A stretch of DNA of 64,000 nucleotides. Source: Coprinus comatus. Lineage: Eukaryota > Basidiomycota > Agaricomycetes > Agaricales > Agaricaceae. Each line of letters opens with the position of its first letter. Position 1 is the first letter of the stretch. This document shows, in pieces, positions 1-12,040 of this stretch. A program made the translations under genes and the position numbers. The DNA is taken from assembly GCA_034638255.1 (NCBI GenBank), contig JAWPGT010000058.1, positions 81,357-145,356 on the forward strand. The letters run 5' to 3'. The notes under the pieces were generated by a model. It did no database searches and was not told where the DNA came from. It saw only the letters and a list, made by a program, of their open reading frames with translations.

Positions 1-674
1 TTGGTAATTCCCGAATCCCTTAATTAGGGGTGTCACAAGATCCGATGAAGTCAACGGCAACAACTTCCACTTCTTTTGTAAATTTCTATCATGTTAACTA
101 TTCGCATGTGCTCATTTTAGATGTTCTTGGTACTGTAGTGGTGCCGAAGAGAACTGTTCTTGCATCATTATACGACGGATAGGAGTAATTGGGTGAGAAC
201 TTGTTTGCAGTTTCTGTTAGTGATGTGACAACCTGATGATAGATACTTACTTGCATTATCTTCCTATACCCACGGAGCTGGGATATCTCTCACAACTATC
301 GGTGGATAGAATCAGCTCTACCTTCTAAAACTTCGAGAATCATCAACTCCAATTCTACGACCGAACAAAGAATGTAAGTAAAATTCCAGCTTTCACTTCA
401 ATCTGAAAGACAGCTTGCACGATTCGTACCTTACCTACACATTTGCAGCTATTGTAAATCAGAAACACTTTGACCTAATTTTAACATTCACTCTTTAGTT
501 CGGTTTGAATTGTCCGGACTCCGATGAAGTGGAAGTGGAAAACTAGGAACGTCATACTTCATAGAACAGAGTACCAAGTATAAAAGAAACAACAGTTTCC
601 TTTCTTTCAAGACTCGGACTACATCTACATCCGTCCGTCTCGAATCAAATCATTTACTCGACTCTTTACTGAAT
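1..674. other. Upstream region of MACPF-like gene A
   Basis: I see no coding region here. The only recognisable element is a TATA-like box near the right end. The rest is AT-rich non-coding DNA, presumably promoter and 5' UTR of the gene that starts at 675. Confidence 0.5.
579..586 (+). promoter_or_regulatory. TATA-like box of MACPF-like gene A
   Basis: TATAAAAG lies 89 bases before the chosen ATG at 675. This is a plausible distance for a fungal TATA box plus a short leader. No start-site data are available. Confidence 0.45.
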
Positions 675-2569
675 ATGGCCGAAGAAACCAGCAAACGGCA
701 TCACCCTCATCATCGATCTTCCTCTCGTACTAGAAAGGATATTGAACCTCGTGCGGACCCATTGCCTATCCCTGCTTTAAACTTCCTTGGATACTCTCTT
801 GATCTGTGCACTGTCACGCCTCTCGATGTTGGAAGTGTAAGTCTCATCCCGAGTCCCGCGTTTCTCTCTCTCGCTCACTTTATTATTATTATTCACTAAA
901 TTTTTCTTCTACTATATAGGTCAGTGAATCTGTCAAAAGAGCTGTTCAAGTTATCGATGTGAACCCACACGACAGACCCTACGAAATCGAAATCGGTAAG
1001 TTACTACAGTTTCACCAACAACTCATAATAACCTCTCTCTCCGTAATCAAAAAAGATGGTGTCCTATACAGAGTTCCTCGAATGATCAATATTAACTTCC
1101 AAAGCAAAAGTGAACAAGCCTTCGAAAGTTGGGGTAACGGTGGAGAAGTCACAAGAGCATTTTTAAACGACAACGCCTTAACTTCTCGGTTCGGTGCAAT
1201 TGCTGGATCTTCTTCATCTGCATATGCTTTCCAAAAATCTTTCCTTGACAGACACCAATTTGGCTTTTTCAGTCAGAATACTTCTGCCTATTCTGCCAAT
1301 TTGAGGGGTTATTTGCATGCGCTTAATGAAGAGGAATTGGGTAGACCTATAAAGAGGTTACCGAAGCCATTTGCAGAGAATACGGAGACCTTGAGAGCTT
1401 ATAGGAATTTCTTTGCTACGTTTGGAACTCATGCCATTGTTGATGCACAATATGGATCTCGATTCCAATTGGTACGTGGTACATTATGATTATGCTGTAT
1501 GCACGATAATGATAATTCATACAACTTCCATTTTCAGGTTGTCCATGCATCCAATAGCGATTCCTCAGTCAACAATCGCTTCAATGCTAACATTCGAGCC
1601 AACTTCGGTGGTATAATGTCTAACGGTGTATACGATCCAGCTGTAAAAGCTGAAGATCAATACAAACGATACGAAAACTTTATGATGCGATCACTTTCGA
1701 TTCGTGGTGGTGACAAAGAACTTGCACTCGATATTCAGGCAACACCCGATTCTTACCCACTTTTCGTCAAATGGCTCGATACGGGGCGTACCAATCCAGA
1801 CATTATGAGTTTCGGTTGTATGGAACTTTGGAATTTGGTTCGTGAAGCTGAAGATTTGGATATTGCAGATTATGCAGATCCTTTATTGGATGCTTTTAAA
1901 TATATAACTGCACATCCTGAAGTTTATAGAACGGCTGTCAACTTGACTATTGAATCGGATTGGGGAGAGATTGGATTACTTACTCCTAGTGCGATTTGTC
2001 AACTAAATCCGGATAAACCGATTGAGGATCCGGATAATTTGGTGTTTAGGGATACTAGGGTTAGGTGGGGAAAGGAAAGGAGTCATGTTTATAAGAGAGT
2101 TTCAATCGAGTACGTTTTTTCTTCTTATTTTCTTGTTCTTCATCATTAATAAATATGTTAACTTTACAGGTTCTGGATACTTAACGATGGCTCACCGATT
2201 GATTTTTCAATCTCACATGGTTCAAATGGAAGTGCACCTGGTAGCGGAACAGCCATAGTGACTTTCGGTGGTGTACGTTACATCGTCAATTTTCTGTTTC
2301 CAACTGTACTAATTTTTGACATTTCTACTATATAGCAAAGCTACATCAATCGAGGAATTATCGATAATAACTGGAATACGATGTTCTTCTACCAGAAGAA
2401 TGTGGCAGGTACTCCTGTATTCCGTCATACTCCTATGAAAAGGGCACCAGCGACTACATGGAACCAAATCTTAAAGGAATATCTGAAGAGACAGAGAAAT
2501 GGAGATATATCAAGTGTAGAGGGATGTGAATGTGTTGAAGCTGTTTTCGATCCTGAACCTGAGGACTGA
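675..2569 (+). CDS. MACPF-like pore-forming-type protein (gene A)
   Basis: I read six exons: 675-836, 920-995, 1056-1471, 1538-2109, 2170-2272 and 2336-2569. All introns are GT-AG with matching phases, giving 520 residues. The N-terminus has a short His/Ser-rich stretch and then the family motif PIPALNFLGYSLDL. Exon 3 ends with FGTHAIVDAQYGSRF, which resembles the MACPF signature ([YF]GTH followed by a Gly-containing segment). The C-terminal third holds the family blocks LNDGSPIDF and a closing TWNQILKEYLKR. No signal peptide or membrane span is evident, as is usual in fungal MACPF proteins. In mushrooms such proteins (pleurotolysin B type) form membrane pores, often with an aegerolysin partner; no aegerolysin gene is visible here. 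This is the only intact plus-strand member. The fold is inferred from the motif and could be a distant relative. Confidence 0.7.
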
Positions 2570-3191
2570 GGTCTGAATAGGGTGAGGCATCTTGTAATGT
2601 CGTCGTTTTTATATGTTCTTTTTGTACAATACAAGTTGAATCAGACACGATGCCAAAACTTTCGGCCACCAAGCTGCGGAAACACAAACGGCAATGCGTA
2701 GATCCTTAGAAGCGTGACGCATAGGACGCCCAGTCAGCTTGTTACAATGCTGCAGAATCCAGGACATTCCGTAAATTTTCCTCAGCCAAACGGCGAAGTC
2801 GAGGTAATGACTCGATCACTTGATGACCTCAACTGTGAGTGTAGACACCGAAACAACCCGAACCGCGAGTCCAAGTCTCTTCACTGGGCATTCGGAATTC
2901 CGTCAAAGGAGGTAGGAATAGCAACATAGCAACAGGCATCCGAACCGGTCCAAAAATTTAAGGATAAATAAAGTATTTGACTGTGCCAGATGATTTATAT
3001 TTTCGAGCTCCAGCACTAAATCAGAGTCAAATGGCTTCGCCAATGGTCATATTACATGTGTCCGTCTCTGCAAACCGGTCCGACGAATCACTACGTTACA
3101 GAATTACATTACAACCCAGATACAGCTAAGGCTACCCCACATAAACTAAGTATCCTGACATTCCTACATTTCTGGATCAAGGATTCATGCC
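2570..3191. other. Intergenic region between convergent genes A and B
   Basis: No gene is seen. From about 2814 on, the sequence is the 3' flank of gene B and is repeated with small changes at 7896-8303 downstream of gene C. The tandem duplication unit therefore extends beyond the coding region. Confidence 0.6.
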
Positions 3192-5089
3192 TCAAGCGTC
3201 ATTGTTTGGTTTAGACCTCAACTCGGAAGAATCAGAACGTAATTCACCTTCCTCCGAGTCCTCAGCACGATTAAACTGACCATCCTCCTGTTCCTTCAGA
3301 TACTCTTTCAGTATATCATTCCACGTCTTGTTGGTCTTTGATGTATGTCTCGGATACACCGGGGAACTGGACACTTTTGCCTTGTAGAATTCTGTCTTAT
3401 TGCTCATGGTTCCTTTATCAGCTTCGTATCCCCGCTGCATGATGATTTCGAGGGAAGTAGTGAGCATTAGAGAAAGTAGAAAGAGAGTTTAACAACATAC
3501 CCCAGCAACAGTAACCTTAGCACTACCATTTCCGGCTCTTTCATTCGGCCCGTGACCATATGAAACCCAAAAATCAATGGGAGAACCGTCGTTAATAAGC
3601 CAAAACCTATGTGAATACTTTCTTAACACCCAGAAATGGTTTCTATGAAACGACATACTCGATGGTGCTGCTATCATTTGTATCGTTTTGACCCGAATTT
3701 GACTTATCACTGTCCCAAAGAACCGTATTCTCCGAAACAGTCCATTTCTCAGAATCCTCAGTCCGTTTATTTTGGCATATAGCACCAGGTGTCAACAACC
3801 CAAACTCGCCCCAGTTAGATCCCACAACCTCAAAAGTCACTGACGTCCTATAAACTTCAGGATTCGCTGTGAGATATCGAAATGCATCCAACAATGGATC
3901 CGCATAACTCGAAATATCACCATGGCTCGACGTTCGAACAAGATTCCAGATTTCTATACAACCAAATTTTATAGCCTGGGAGTCGGATATAGCATGTGCA
4001 TGTGGACCTAAAATGGTTGTGTTGACCCATTTTGTAAAAAGTGGGTAAGAAGTTGGGTTTTGGAGGAATTCGGTAGCAAGTTGGTTGTTTCCACCAGTGA
4101 TGGAAGTCTTGTATTCTAACAGGATTTTGAAATGTTCATATTGCGCTTCTCTTTTGACGTTTGGGTCGTAATTTCCTTGAGCCATTATGCCACCGTAATA
4201 TGCGCGTATGTCGGCGTTGAATCGATTATTGACAGCGCTATCGCTATTTTTTGCGAACGCGAGCTGTTTGGCGTCATATAGTTGTAAGCAAGATGTTGAA
4301 CAGGAGAGAAAGAAAAAGATTTGAATGCATACTAATTGAAAACGTGAACCATATTGACACTCAACAACAACATGGGTTCCAAATGCCCTAAAGAAGTTTC
4401 TGTAAGCTTGCGCAGTCGCACTATCATTCTGAAACGGTTTCGGTAGCTTCTGGATCCCTTGCAATATGAGAACTCGTTCGCTAAGCATAATCGAATCACC
4501 AGTGAAGATGGCTGAGTATAGAGGACTACTGTGACTAAAAATCCCGTATTGGTTCCTATCGGGGAACCCCTTTTCGTACGTTGGTGCAATAGTCGATGCG
4601 GGTCCAGAGAAAGTACCATATTTCCCGTAAAGTGTATGATCGGTTTGAAACGCTTTATTGACTTCACTACCTGTAGTCCAGGTCTGGAAGTTTTCTTCCG
4701 TTCCTGTTCTAGTAGTAATGTTAACGGTGAGAGGAACGTTATACTGTACCCCGTCTAGCGAATGTAACTCGTTAGTAACCTGAAACATGAAAACTCAAAG
4801 CCATATGACTCACGTATTCCAATTTCCTTAGATAGATCAACGTCTGGGTCAATAAGTCTCATCGATCTAATGATACTATGAGAAATCTGATAATAACAAT
4901 TGTTCCATTAGACCCGATGCCTAGAGAATATGAAATCCGTAAGCTGAGGATGCATACATCGTTGGTATCAAATGGGGCGCTAGCTGTCAGTAAATTGATA
5001 GAGTATCCAAGAAAATTTAGAGCTGGGAGGGGCAAAGGCAACAGTGTCTGTTGGGAGGCAGCAACAGTTGTGTCACCACCGGTTTTCAT
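3192..5089 (-). CDS. MACPF-like pore-forming-type protein (gene B)
   Basis: Reading the minus strand, the exons are 5089-4958, 4886-4814, 4754-4333, 4263-3659, 3606-3501 and 3434-3192, giving 526 residues with intron positions matching gene A. The protein opens with the family motif LPLPALNFLGYSI and has FGTHVVVECQYGSRF at the end of exon 3, the MACPF-like signature. It continues with LINDGSPIDFW and a closing TWNDILKEYLKEQ. All splice phases fit and no internal stop is seen, so the gene looks intact. It faces gene A tail to tail, and its closest relative is the disrupted gene C, about 5.1 kb to the right at the 3' end. The acceptor of intron 2 was chosen by analogy with genes A and D, because the alternative upstream AG breaks the frame. 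Confidence 0.7.
3476..3807. repeat. Identical tract shared by MACPF genes B and C (copy 1)
   Basis: These 332 bases match 8556-8887 without a difference by eye (offset 5080). The tract covers the end of exon 4, a whole intron, exon 5 and part of the next intron. Sequence on both sides is clearly more divergent. Confidence 0.8.
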
Positions 5090-6290
5090 GATGGTAGCAG
5101 TACAATACGATGTGTGGAGTGCTCGAGTGAGTTAAAGAGTACTGAACCCGACTTCAATGTTTTTATGCTATCAGGCAGCTCTATTATTACCAAATGTATG
5201 CCACAGGGTACATTTGGATATTTGGATGAGGTTAGTATCATTGTATCTCAAAATGTGAGAACGACTCCGAGTAATCTGAACATGAAGTTCGCGTCACTGG
5301 ATCACTATCCACTTGTTCTACTTGTAATCTCAGGCTTATCAAGGGGAGTCATTGAGCATTCCAAGTGTCACTGGAAGACAAATTCAATGTTAGTGGAGCC
5401 TTCTGTTCGGAACGTTGATCATACTTTGGTGATTACAATAAATTCTCGGGTTTTCTCCAATATAGTGGCGTACCACTCCTCTTTCTACTTGGAATTTCTC
5501 AGCCAGTGGTAGTATACTACGTTACATCCAGAGTATGTTTATATTAGTCAACCCGACCGGTGACCTTCAAGTTGATCTTATTACTTACTGTCGACGACAC
5601 AGTTCCATGTTGGCCACTACGTAGTATACGTTTGTCACTCTGAGCCCGTGCTCTAACAAATACCCAAACACTACAGCGGACCTGCATAACTCGCAACTTT
5701 CGAGGTTCGCAATAAGATTCTAATCATTTTATTCATGTAGTAGGCGTCTGTATTTTTTAAGTTACCTTTTTTCACTGAAAGTTTTGGCTCAGTCACTGCT
5801 CTGACTTGACACTGCACCGTGTCAGTACGAAAAAACCAGAGCTTTATCTCAAAAACACAAACGCAAAGACAAACACCATCCTGAGTTTAGCGCAATTCGT
5901 ACGAACATGCTAGACATGGGCCTGATCTTGAAATTTGAAATTCAATCTATTAACAGATAAGATCTATTTGAAATATCATTCATCACTTAGGGATCTCTAC
6001 TACAAGTTTGGCAAGTTCCAAGTTGCTTCTGTATCAATGGGCTATAGACAACTTGAAAGGGATGTAGAAAGTGGTGAAAAAGGTTGTGAGGTTGAATCCA
6101 CAATTTCACATACGTGGAGTATGATAGTAGCCGTACAGCGCATTTTGCAGTCTGAGCTTGAAAAGTAGCTTGCCATAAACAAACTTATGTGTACAATCAG
6201 TGACCCCGAAATAGATAGATTGTTACTAAAACCCAAGCCTGTGCATAGCGCAGGTACACCATAGTGTATATAATCCGTTGCGGATCCATC
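5090..6290. other. Upstream region of MACPF gene B, no gene recognised
   Basis: Parts of 5090-5420 resemble the region upstream of gene C (about 17041-17340), including a shared ATTCCAA-TGTCACTGGAAG segment, so the duplication includes the promoter side. Open frames here (e.g. 5051-5512, 5935-6168) have no recognisable motifs and I do not support them as genes. Confidence 0.5.
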
Positions 6291-7377
6291 TCACTGTAAC
6301 CAAGAAAACAAGCTTGCGATGAGATTTCTAGATCTTGCAACGAGTTCCAGAACCGAAACAAGAGCTGTACTAGCAGCAATTTTCTGGTACCATTTTCCTG
6401 TCAAAGTCATTCCAACCTTCTGCAGGACAACAAACCAACTTCCTCTTGTAACCGCCGCACCCCAGAATCGACTTTGTGCCCAAGCCGCAGCAGATCCTAC
6501 AAAGCAAGATATCAATTGAAACGAACATCATATACGATCAACGTATCTTTAATAGGCCCCAATGGTCCAAACCCAAACAGACTCATAATTGGTTGTAGGA
6601 TTTGTATCTCGGGTAACAGCAATGTTGACGCAACAAAGAGCATCGAGGTGAGGACTGCCGGGTGCTCGTCATTAAGCTTTCCTATAGAACATTGATGGGC
6701 ATAGGTTTTAGTCTGCCAAATATTCGTTAAAGGTTCTCACCAGTAACGACCACCGCATGTGTAAGTTTGGGCGCCAACAAATCAAACTGAGTTTCCGCCC
6801 TTTCCTTTGGAAGAACCTTGGACAAAAGCTTGATATACACAGGTCTAATATTTTCCAATATGTGTTTCACCAACTGTTCGCGATGCTCAGCCCTTTTTGA
6901 ATGATCGCTTGGCAGTGGTTCTATGAGCTCCTCTTGAAGTCGCTTGTACACAACACCGAGCTCTGAAGCTAGAGCCTCGAAAAAGTTTTTGGAACCCATC
7001 TCATCAAGTTCTAGATACGCCATTGTCTCCAGGCGAATCTCGCGTGCTTGATCAACAAGTTGATCCATTGTATGTTTGAACTCCTTTGCCCCAGCTCTAG
7101 TCCCTGCAACCATATCTGTAACTTTTGAGAGAACCACTTCTCCTGCTTTTGGATCAACATTCTGAGCTTTATCCCAGAAGCTATTTAAAGAGTCTCCCCA
7201 AGGTGGAAACAAACCTTCAATTGACGCTATGATAAATCAATTGAAATGAGACAAATGATGATTGGTGTACTACTCACTGCTTATTGGGCGCATGATCTCC
7301 AGGGATTGGAATACTGGGTTCCAGGCAGAGGCACATGTTGCAGCATAAAGGATAGCAATGATACCCAGCCAGCGCAT
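6291..7377 (-). CDS. Ifi-6-16-like secreted or membrane protein
   Basis: Four exons on the minus strand fit: 7377-7278, 7226-6741, 6681-6547 and 6496-6291, about 308 residues. The first exon encodes a clear signal peptide (MRWLGIIAILYAATCASA). A long helical, charged region follows. The C-terminal part is Gly/Ala-rich and hydrophobic (FGFGPLGPIKG, GSAAAWAQSRFWGAAV, VVLQKVGMT), the pattern of the interferon-induced 6-16/27 family, which is common in basidiomycetes with unknown role. Oddity: the frame joins perfectly only if intron 3 starts at AAAG|ATACGT instead of GTACGT. Nearby GT donors give the wrong phase. Either this donor is non-canonical or a G-to-A change has damaged the gene. The family call rests on pattern only. 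Confidence 0.55.
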
Positions 7378-8303
7378 AGTAGGTTGACAAGAACCGGTTG
7401 GTCCCGTTGAACATTTATGTAACGTTGTCAGTGCCAGAGAGCTATTAATATCATCTTCAATATATAGTAGATAATTATAGTCACATCGTGTCAGAAGTCA
7501 ACCAAAATAAATAAGTAAACATAAAATACATTGCTACGCGAGACCTGGATGCTGTATGTGTGATACATTATACGGTAGAATCCTATTGTTATGCGCGAAA
7601 CAGTAATAGGTCCAAGGATCCGTAGATGTGATGACGTCATTAAGACATGAGATGTGTGTTGCGGCTTGCCGCCAAAGCTACTAACTCAGCATTTTGGCAC
7701 CCTTCATGTACTACTAGCCGCACGAGCAGTACATGATAGCTTGACGAATGATACATTAGTAGAGGGAATACCCAATGTAATTCAAAGCTGGGAGGGGCAA
7801 TGGTTTTATTTTCACTTCAGCCGAGACTTCAACCATTGGAACAGTGAGGTATTTTGGGATCGGGTTCAAGTTATTGAACAACATGCTCGTGAGCTCAATC
7901 ACTTGGTGACCTCAACCATGAGAGTAGACACCAGAGAAACCCGAACCACCACTCGTGCAAACCAAGACTCTTCACTGGGCACCCCGCCAAAGGATGTAGG
8001 AATAGCAACATAGCAACAGGCATCCGAACCGGTGTCAAAAATTTAAGGATAAATAAAGTATTTGACTGTGCCAGATGATTTATATTTTCGAGCTCCAGCA
8101 CTAAATCAGAGTCAAATAGCTTGGCCAGTGGTCATATTACATGTGTCCGTCTCTGCAAACCGATCCGACGAATCACTACATTACAGAATTACATTACAAC
8201 CCAGATACAGCTAAGGCTACCACCACATAAACCAAGTATCCTGACATTACTACATTTCTGGATCAAGGATTCATGCCTCAAGCGTCATTGTTTGGTTTAG
8301 ACC
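7378..8303. other. Spacer between the Ifi-like gene and MACPF gene C, with a MACPF remnant
   Basis: Apart from the remnant at 7756-7836, I see only the 3' flank of gene C from about 7896, which is the copy of 2814-3191. An open frame at 7654-8013 runs antisense through the remnant and is not considered a gene. Confidence 0.5.
7756..7836 (-). pseudogene. 5' scrap of a fifth MACPF-like gene
   Basis: On the minus strand, an ATG at 7836 is followed by the family opening (PLPLPALNYIGYSL) and then a stop at 7756-7758. The motif and the upstream sequence (around 7846-7880, CGGGTTCAAG) closely resemble the start and promoter of gene D at 28.4-28.5 kb. Nothing of the later exons follows, so this is a truncated relic. 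Confidence 0.65.
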
Positions 8304-9415
8304 TCAACTGGAAGAATCCGAACCTAATTCACCTTCCTCCGCAACACGATTAAACGGACCATCCTCCTGTTCCTTCAGATACTCTTTCAGTATATCATTC
8401 CACGTCTTGTTGGTCTTTGATGTATGTCTCGGATACACCGGGGAACTGGATACTTTTGCCTTGTAGAACTCCGTCTTATTGTTCACGGTTCCTTTATCAG
8501 CTTCGTATTCCCGCTGCATGATGATTTCGAGGGAAAGTAGTGAGCATTAGAGAGGGTAGAAAGAGAGTTTAACAACATACCCCAGCAACAGTAACCTTAG
8601 CACTACCATTTCCGGCTCTTTCATTCGGCCCGTGACCATATGAAACCCAAAAATCAATGGGAGAACCGTCGTTAATAAGCCAAAACCTATGTGAATACTT
8701 TCTTAACACCCAGAAATGGTTTCTATGAAACGACATACTCGATGGTGCTGCTATCATTTGTATCGTTTTGACCCGAATTTGACTTATCACTGTCCCAAAG
8801 AACCGTATTCTCCGAAACAGTCCATTTCTCAGAATCCTCAGTCCGTTTATTTTGGCATATAGCACCAGGTGTCAACAACCCAAACTCTCCCCAGTTAGAT
8901 CCCACAACCTCAAAAGTCACTGACGTCCTATAAACTCGAGGATTCTCCGAGAAATATTGAAATGCATCCAACAATGGATCCGCGTAACTTGAAATATCAC
9001 CATGACTCGACGTTCCAACAAGATCCCAAATTCCTATACAACCAAATGCTATAGAGTTGGAATCGGACATAGCCTGTGAGTGGGAGCCTAAAATGGTTGT
9101 GTTGACCCATTTTCTGAATAGTGAATAAGAAGGTGGGTTCATTAGGAGTTCAATCGCAAGTAGTCTGTCTCCACCGGTTATAGAAATGACGCTTTGTAAT
9201 AAGTTTTGAAAGCGTTTATATTGTGCTTCTGTTTTGACGTTTGGGTCATAAGCTCCCTGAGACATTATGCCGTCAAAATGTGCGCGTATATTAGCATTGA
9301 ATCGATTATTGACAGCAATATCACTATTTTCTGCGAACGCAAGCTGTGTATAGTCATGTAACTGTCAGCAAGATGATACTGAAAAGGGAATTACATACTA
9401 ATTTAAAACGTGAAC
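8304..9415 (-). pseudogene. 3' half of transposon-split MACPF-like gene C
   Basis: This stretch holds the end of exon 3 (9415-9399), exon 4 from 9343, exon 5 and the last exon, which stops at 8304. It is a close copy of gene B, with the same introns and with the same LINDGSPIDFW and TWNDILKEYLKEQ blocks. The reading frame is open in each exon. The last exon differs from B by a small frame change near the stop that shortens the acidic tail. The gene is interrupted upstream by the 6.2-kb transposon, so a full-length product is not expected. The remaining 5' half is at 16293-17020. Confidence 0.75.
8556..8887. repeat. Identical tract shared by MACPF genes B and C (copy 2)
   Basis: This is the partner of 3476-3807. 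Identity covers intron as well as exon bases, which points to recent gene conversion or a very recent local exchange rather than selection on protein. Confidence 0.8.
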
Positions 9416-9422
9416 CATATTG

Positions 9423-9687
9423 TACGGTGCGCGGAATGTCCGTGGCTCAAATTCCCGCGCGCGACTTTCGGTACGTCACTTGTCACATAATGCCTGTGAC
9501 TTTTGATTATTGTTTCCATCCATCGATAGTCAGATCCTCACTTTTCAGACGACGAAAGTTGCGGAAAACGCGACAATTTAATTAGGTAGAATGTATATAG
9601 AACTATAATGGGTGTAAAGTATATAAAAAAGGAGCGTAAAGACGTGGAGAAATATGTAAATGACGGGTATTTCTTGAATTAAAAGTA
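9423..9687 (+). repeat. Left terminal inverted repeat of the kinase transposon
   Basis: 265 bases, reverse-complementary to 15383-15647. The one difference seen is T versus C in the GATTATTG/GATTATCG segment. Confidence 0.95.
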
Positions 9688-9763
9688 GTGCTACTAGCTA
9701 GTAAGAAATGAGAGACACGCGTTTAAGGAGGAAACAATCAAATGAATGGTAATGAACAGTTCA

Positions 9764-12040
9764 TTACTCTGGGATAGCCTCCAAGTCAGAGCCTGCTGTA
9801 TCTACATCACCCGAATTATTAACTGGTGTGTAAATGTCATTATCATCCTCTGGGAGGAGTGTAAGGACTATATCTTCGTGAAGGTTGAGACGGTGACAGA
9901 TATCACCACATTGGTGATCTCTAATAAAGCTATTGATTCCGGCCTTACCAAAGTCACCAATTCCGGAGTTCCTAGGAAAAGTAGTAAGTTGAATGTTTGT
10001 TACAAGTTCCAACAATAATATATATAAAAACTTACCCTTGCTCTGTATGTGTCATTGGATCGAAAATAACCAAGCCATTATGACCGTTAACAGTAGAAGG
10101 TGATCCTGGGTAATGGATATCATCCTCAGTTACAATTAGTATAGGATTTTTAAAGACGAAAATTACCTTGAATATCAGCAAAAATCAGGTTTCTTCCAGA
10201 ATGCCCATAGACAAAATGTATAAATGCATAAATGGTAGAATGCTGAAGATCAGTTTTACCCGAAGGATGGGAAAGTGTTCCACTAAAGCGCTGTATAGCA
10301 ATTGAACGCCGATGTTCTACAAGCCACATTAGTCCTTCACTCTCATAGGTATAATCACCAACTCCAGATGCTTGGCTAGGGCTTGCTTTGTGATCCTCAC
10401 ATAGAAGGAATGCATCAGAGAACCTGATGTCTAGAGAGTAGTATATTAGTAGCAGTAGGCAGATTAGACAGTAGAAACGTGACAAACGTTCATATACAGC
10501 AACCCCTTGCCGCTTGCAAAAATCATAAAAAGCATCAAGAAACCATTGACCTTGTCCAAGGCGAATGCATTCTGCTTTAATTGCTTCATTATGGGTACCA
10601 ACATCAATTTTCTCATCTTTAGCAGTATCCTCCTTCATCCGATAGAAGCGTTTTGCGATGTAATTGCTTCCCCACTGATTTACTGATGAGTTGACATCAC
10701 TTTCCAATTGGAGCTGTTTTTAAAAATTAATCCAATATGTAATATTTTAAACGGAACATATACTTACAGAATATACATGCTTCATTTCTCCCTTGGCAAT
10801 TTCTTGGGTAGAAATAGTGCCATTGATAGTTTTTGGATTTTCAGCCTCAGATAGAGTTACGGTACCATCAGTTTGGTTGATCTTGTAAACAATCTTTGTG
10901 AACGTGATCTTTGATGTATTTAAGGTCAAAGATTGGTGTGATATAACTTGGCGGCTAGATGATGGTCGGAAGCAAGACCCTACAAAGCTAGAACCTAATC
11001 AACAATCATCTAATCAATATTCGTCCTTGTTACAAATAAAGTAAAGTATAGACCATATACTCACCCTGAAGCCGTTGTTGTTTCCTTGGTTTGTTGAATA
11101 CACTAGAGCCACTTGATTTGCGTTTGCGGGTGGGAAAAGCAGACTCAACATTGTTTGCATTGCTTAAGCTTAGTCGTTTCTGGTACTAGTAAGAAAATCA
11201 GAATTATAAATGGTAATTAGATTAAGTAAAACACTTCTTACCAAATCTACGTGAATCAATGCCATAAGTGATACCAGAGGAGTTTTTGCATTCTTGAGAT
11301 ACCGATAGGTAGTTGGAACAGGAATATTATGAGTAGTTTGACTACTCAAAAATTCACCAAGTTCCATACCCATTGAACCACTTTCAAGAAGGCTATTACC
11401 ATAGAACCGAAGGGAAGTCTCATCTAGCTCAAGTGGCATAGATTCCGTTTTGGTCCATTCAACATTCAAATATCTTAAAATCTCCTTGTGAATATCTATG
11501 GTTAGAAATCATAATAAAAAATCTATGAGTAAAGTAATATATAATAAAAATAGTAGTTACATACCTCCAATAAATGTTGAGTATGTAAATGCACTATACT
11601 TGGTACCAAGTACAGCATCATCACTCCCAGATTTGGTACTTCGTCTATAAGTCCAACATACATTCGCATATGGCTCCCGAAACTTGTCTTGAGCCCTTTC
11701 TGAATGATTCTTCTCCTGTTTATGAAGTTCAGCTGTATTAAATGCATTTGATCGATGTGCAATATTCTGATAGGAAGAACCAGAAATTTGTCGAAACCTT
11801 TCTCCAAGCCTTTCATTTCTTTCATGTTGAGCATTAGAGACTTGGTTAAATGAGTGAGATAACACTAATAGAGTTTGAAGTCCGAATATAAAGTAAGAAA
11901 AAATATGTATATAATATATATTTTATCATACCTTGACTTGCGGTCACAATTGTGGGTGATTGTTGTGAATACGCATCAATACATACTTTATCATTACAAA
12001 CATGCTTATGTTGCATGTTTCGGAATGATTTACCACACAT
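9764..12040 (-). CDS. Alpha-kinase (MHCK/eEF2K type) encoded by the transposon
   Basis: Nine exons join in phase on the minus strand: 12040-11932 (minimum start), 11864-11565, 11495-11242, 11179-11065, 10994-10768, 10713-10488, 10430-10167, 10105-10036 and 9971-9764. They give 590 residues from M12040. The first exon has Cys/His pairs (CTMCGKSF...HKHVC) like a zinc knuckle. More Cys pairs (CEGCG) lie upstream at about 12140, so the true N-terminus is probably further 5' but its splice is unresolved. The last 255 residues are an alpha-kinase domain: YIAKRF with the likely ATP lysine (K356), HFVYGHSGRNLIFADIQG, LVIFDPMTHT, and GDFGKAGINSFIRDHQCGDIC with its Cys/His zinc site. Alpha-kinases phosphorylate Ser/Thr in helices. 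Its role in a transposon is unknown; it could be cargo or a regulator of transposition. Confidence 0.85.

Noticed and set aside
5051..5512. 153-residue open frame upstream of MACPF gene B
   Set aside because: No motif, overlaps the start of gene B on the other strand, and lies in the duplicated promoter region.
7654..8013. 119-residue open frame
   Set aside because: Runs antisense through a MACPF 5' remnant and the duplicated 3' flank of gene C; chance frame.
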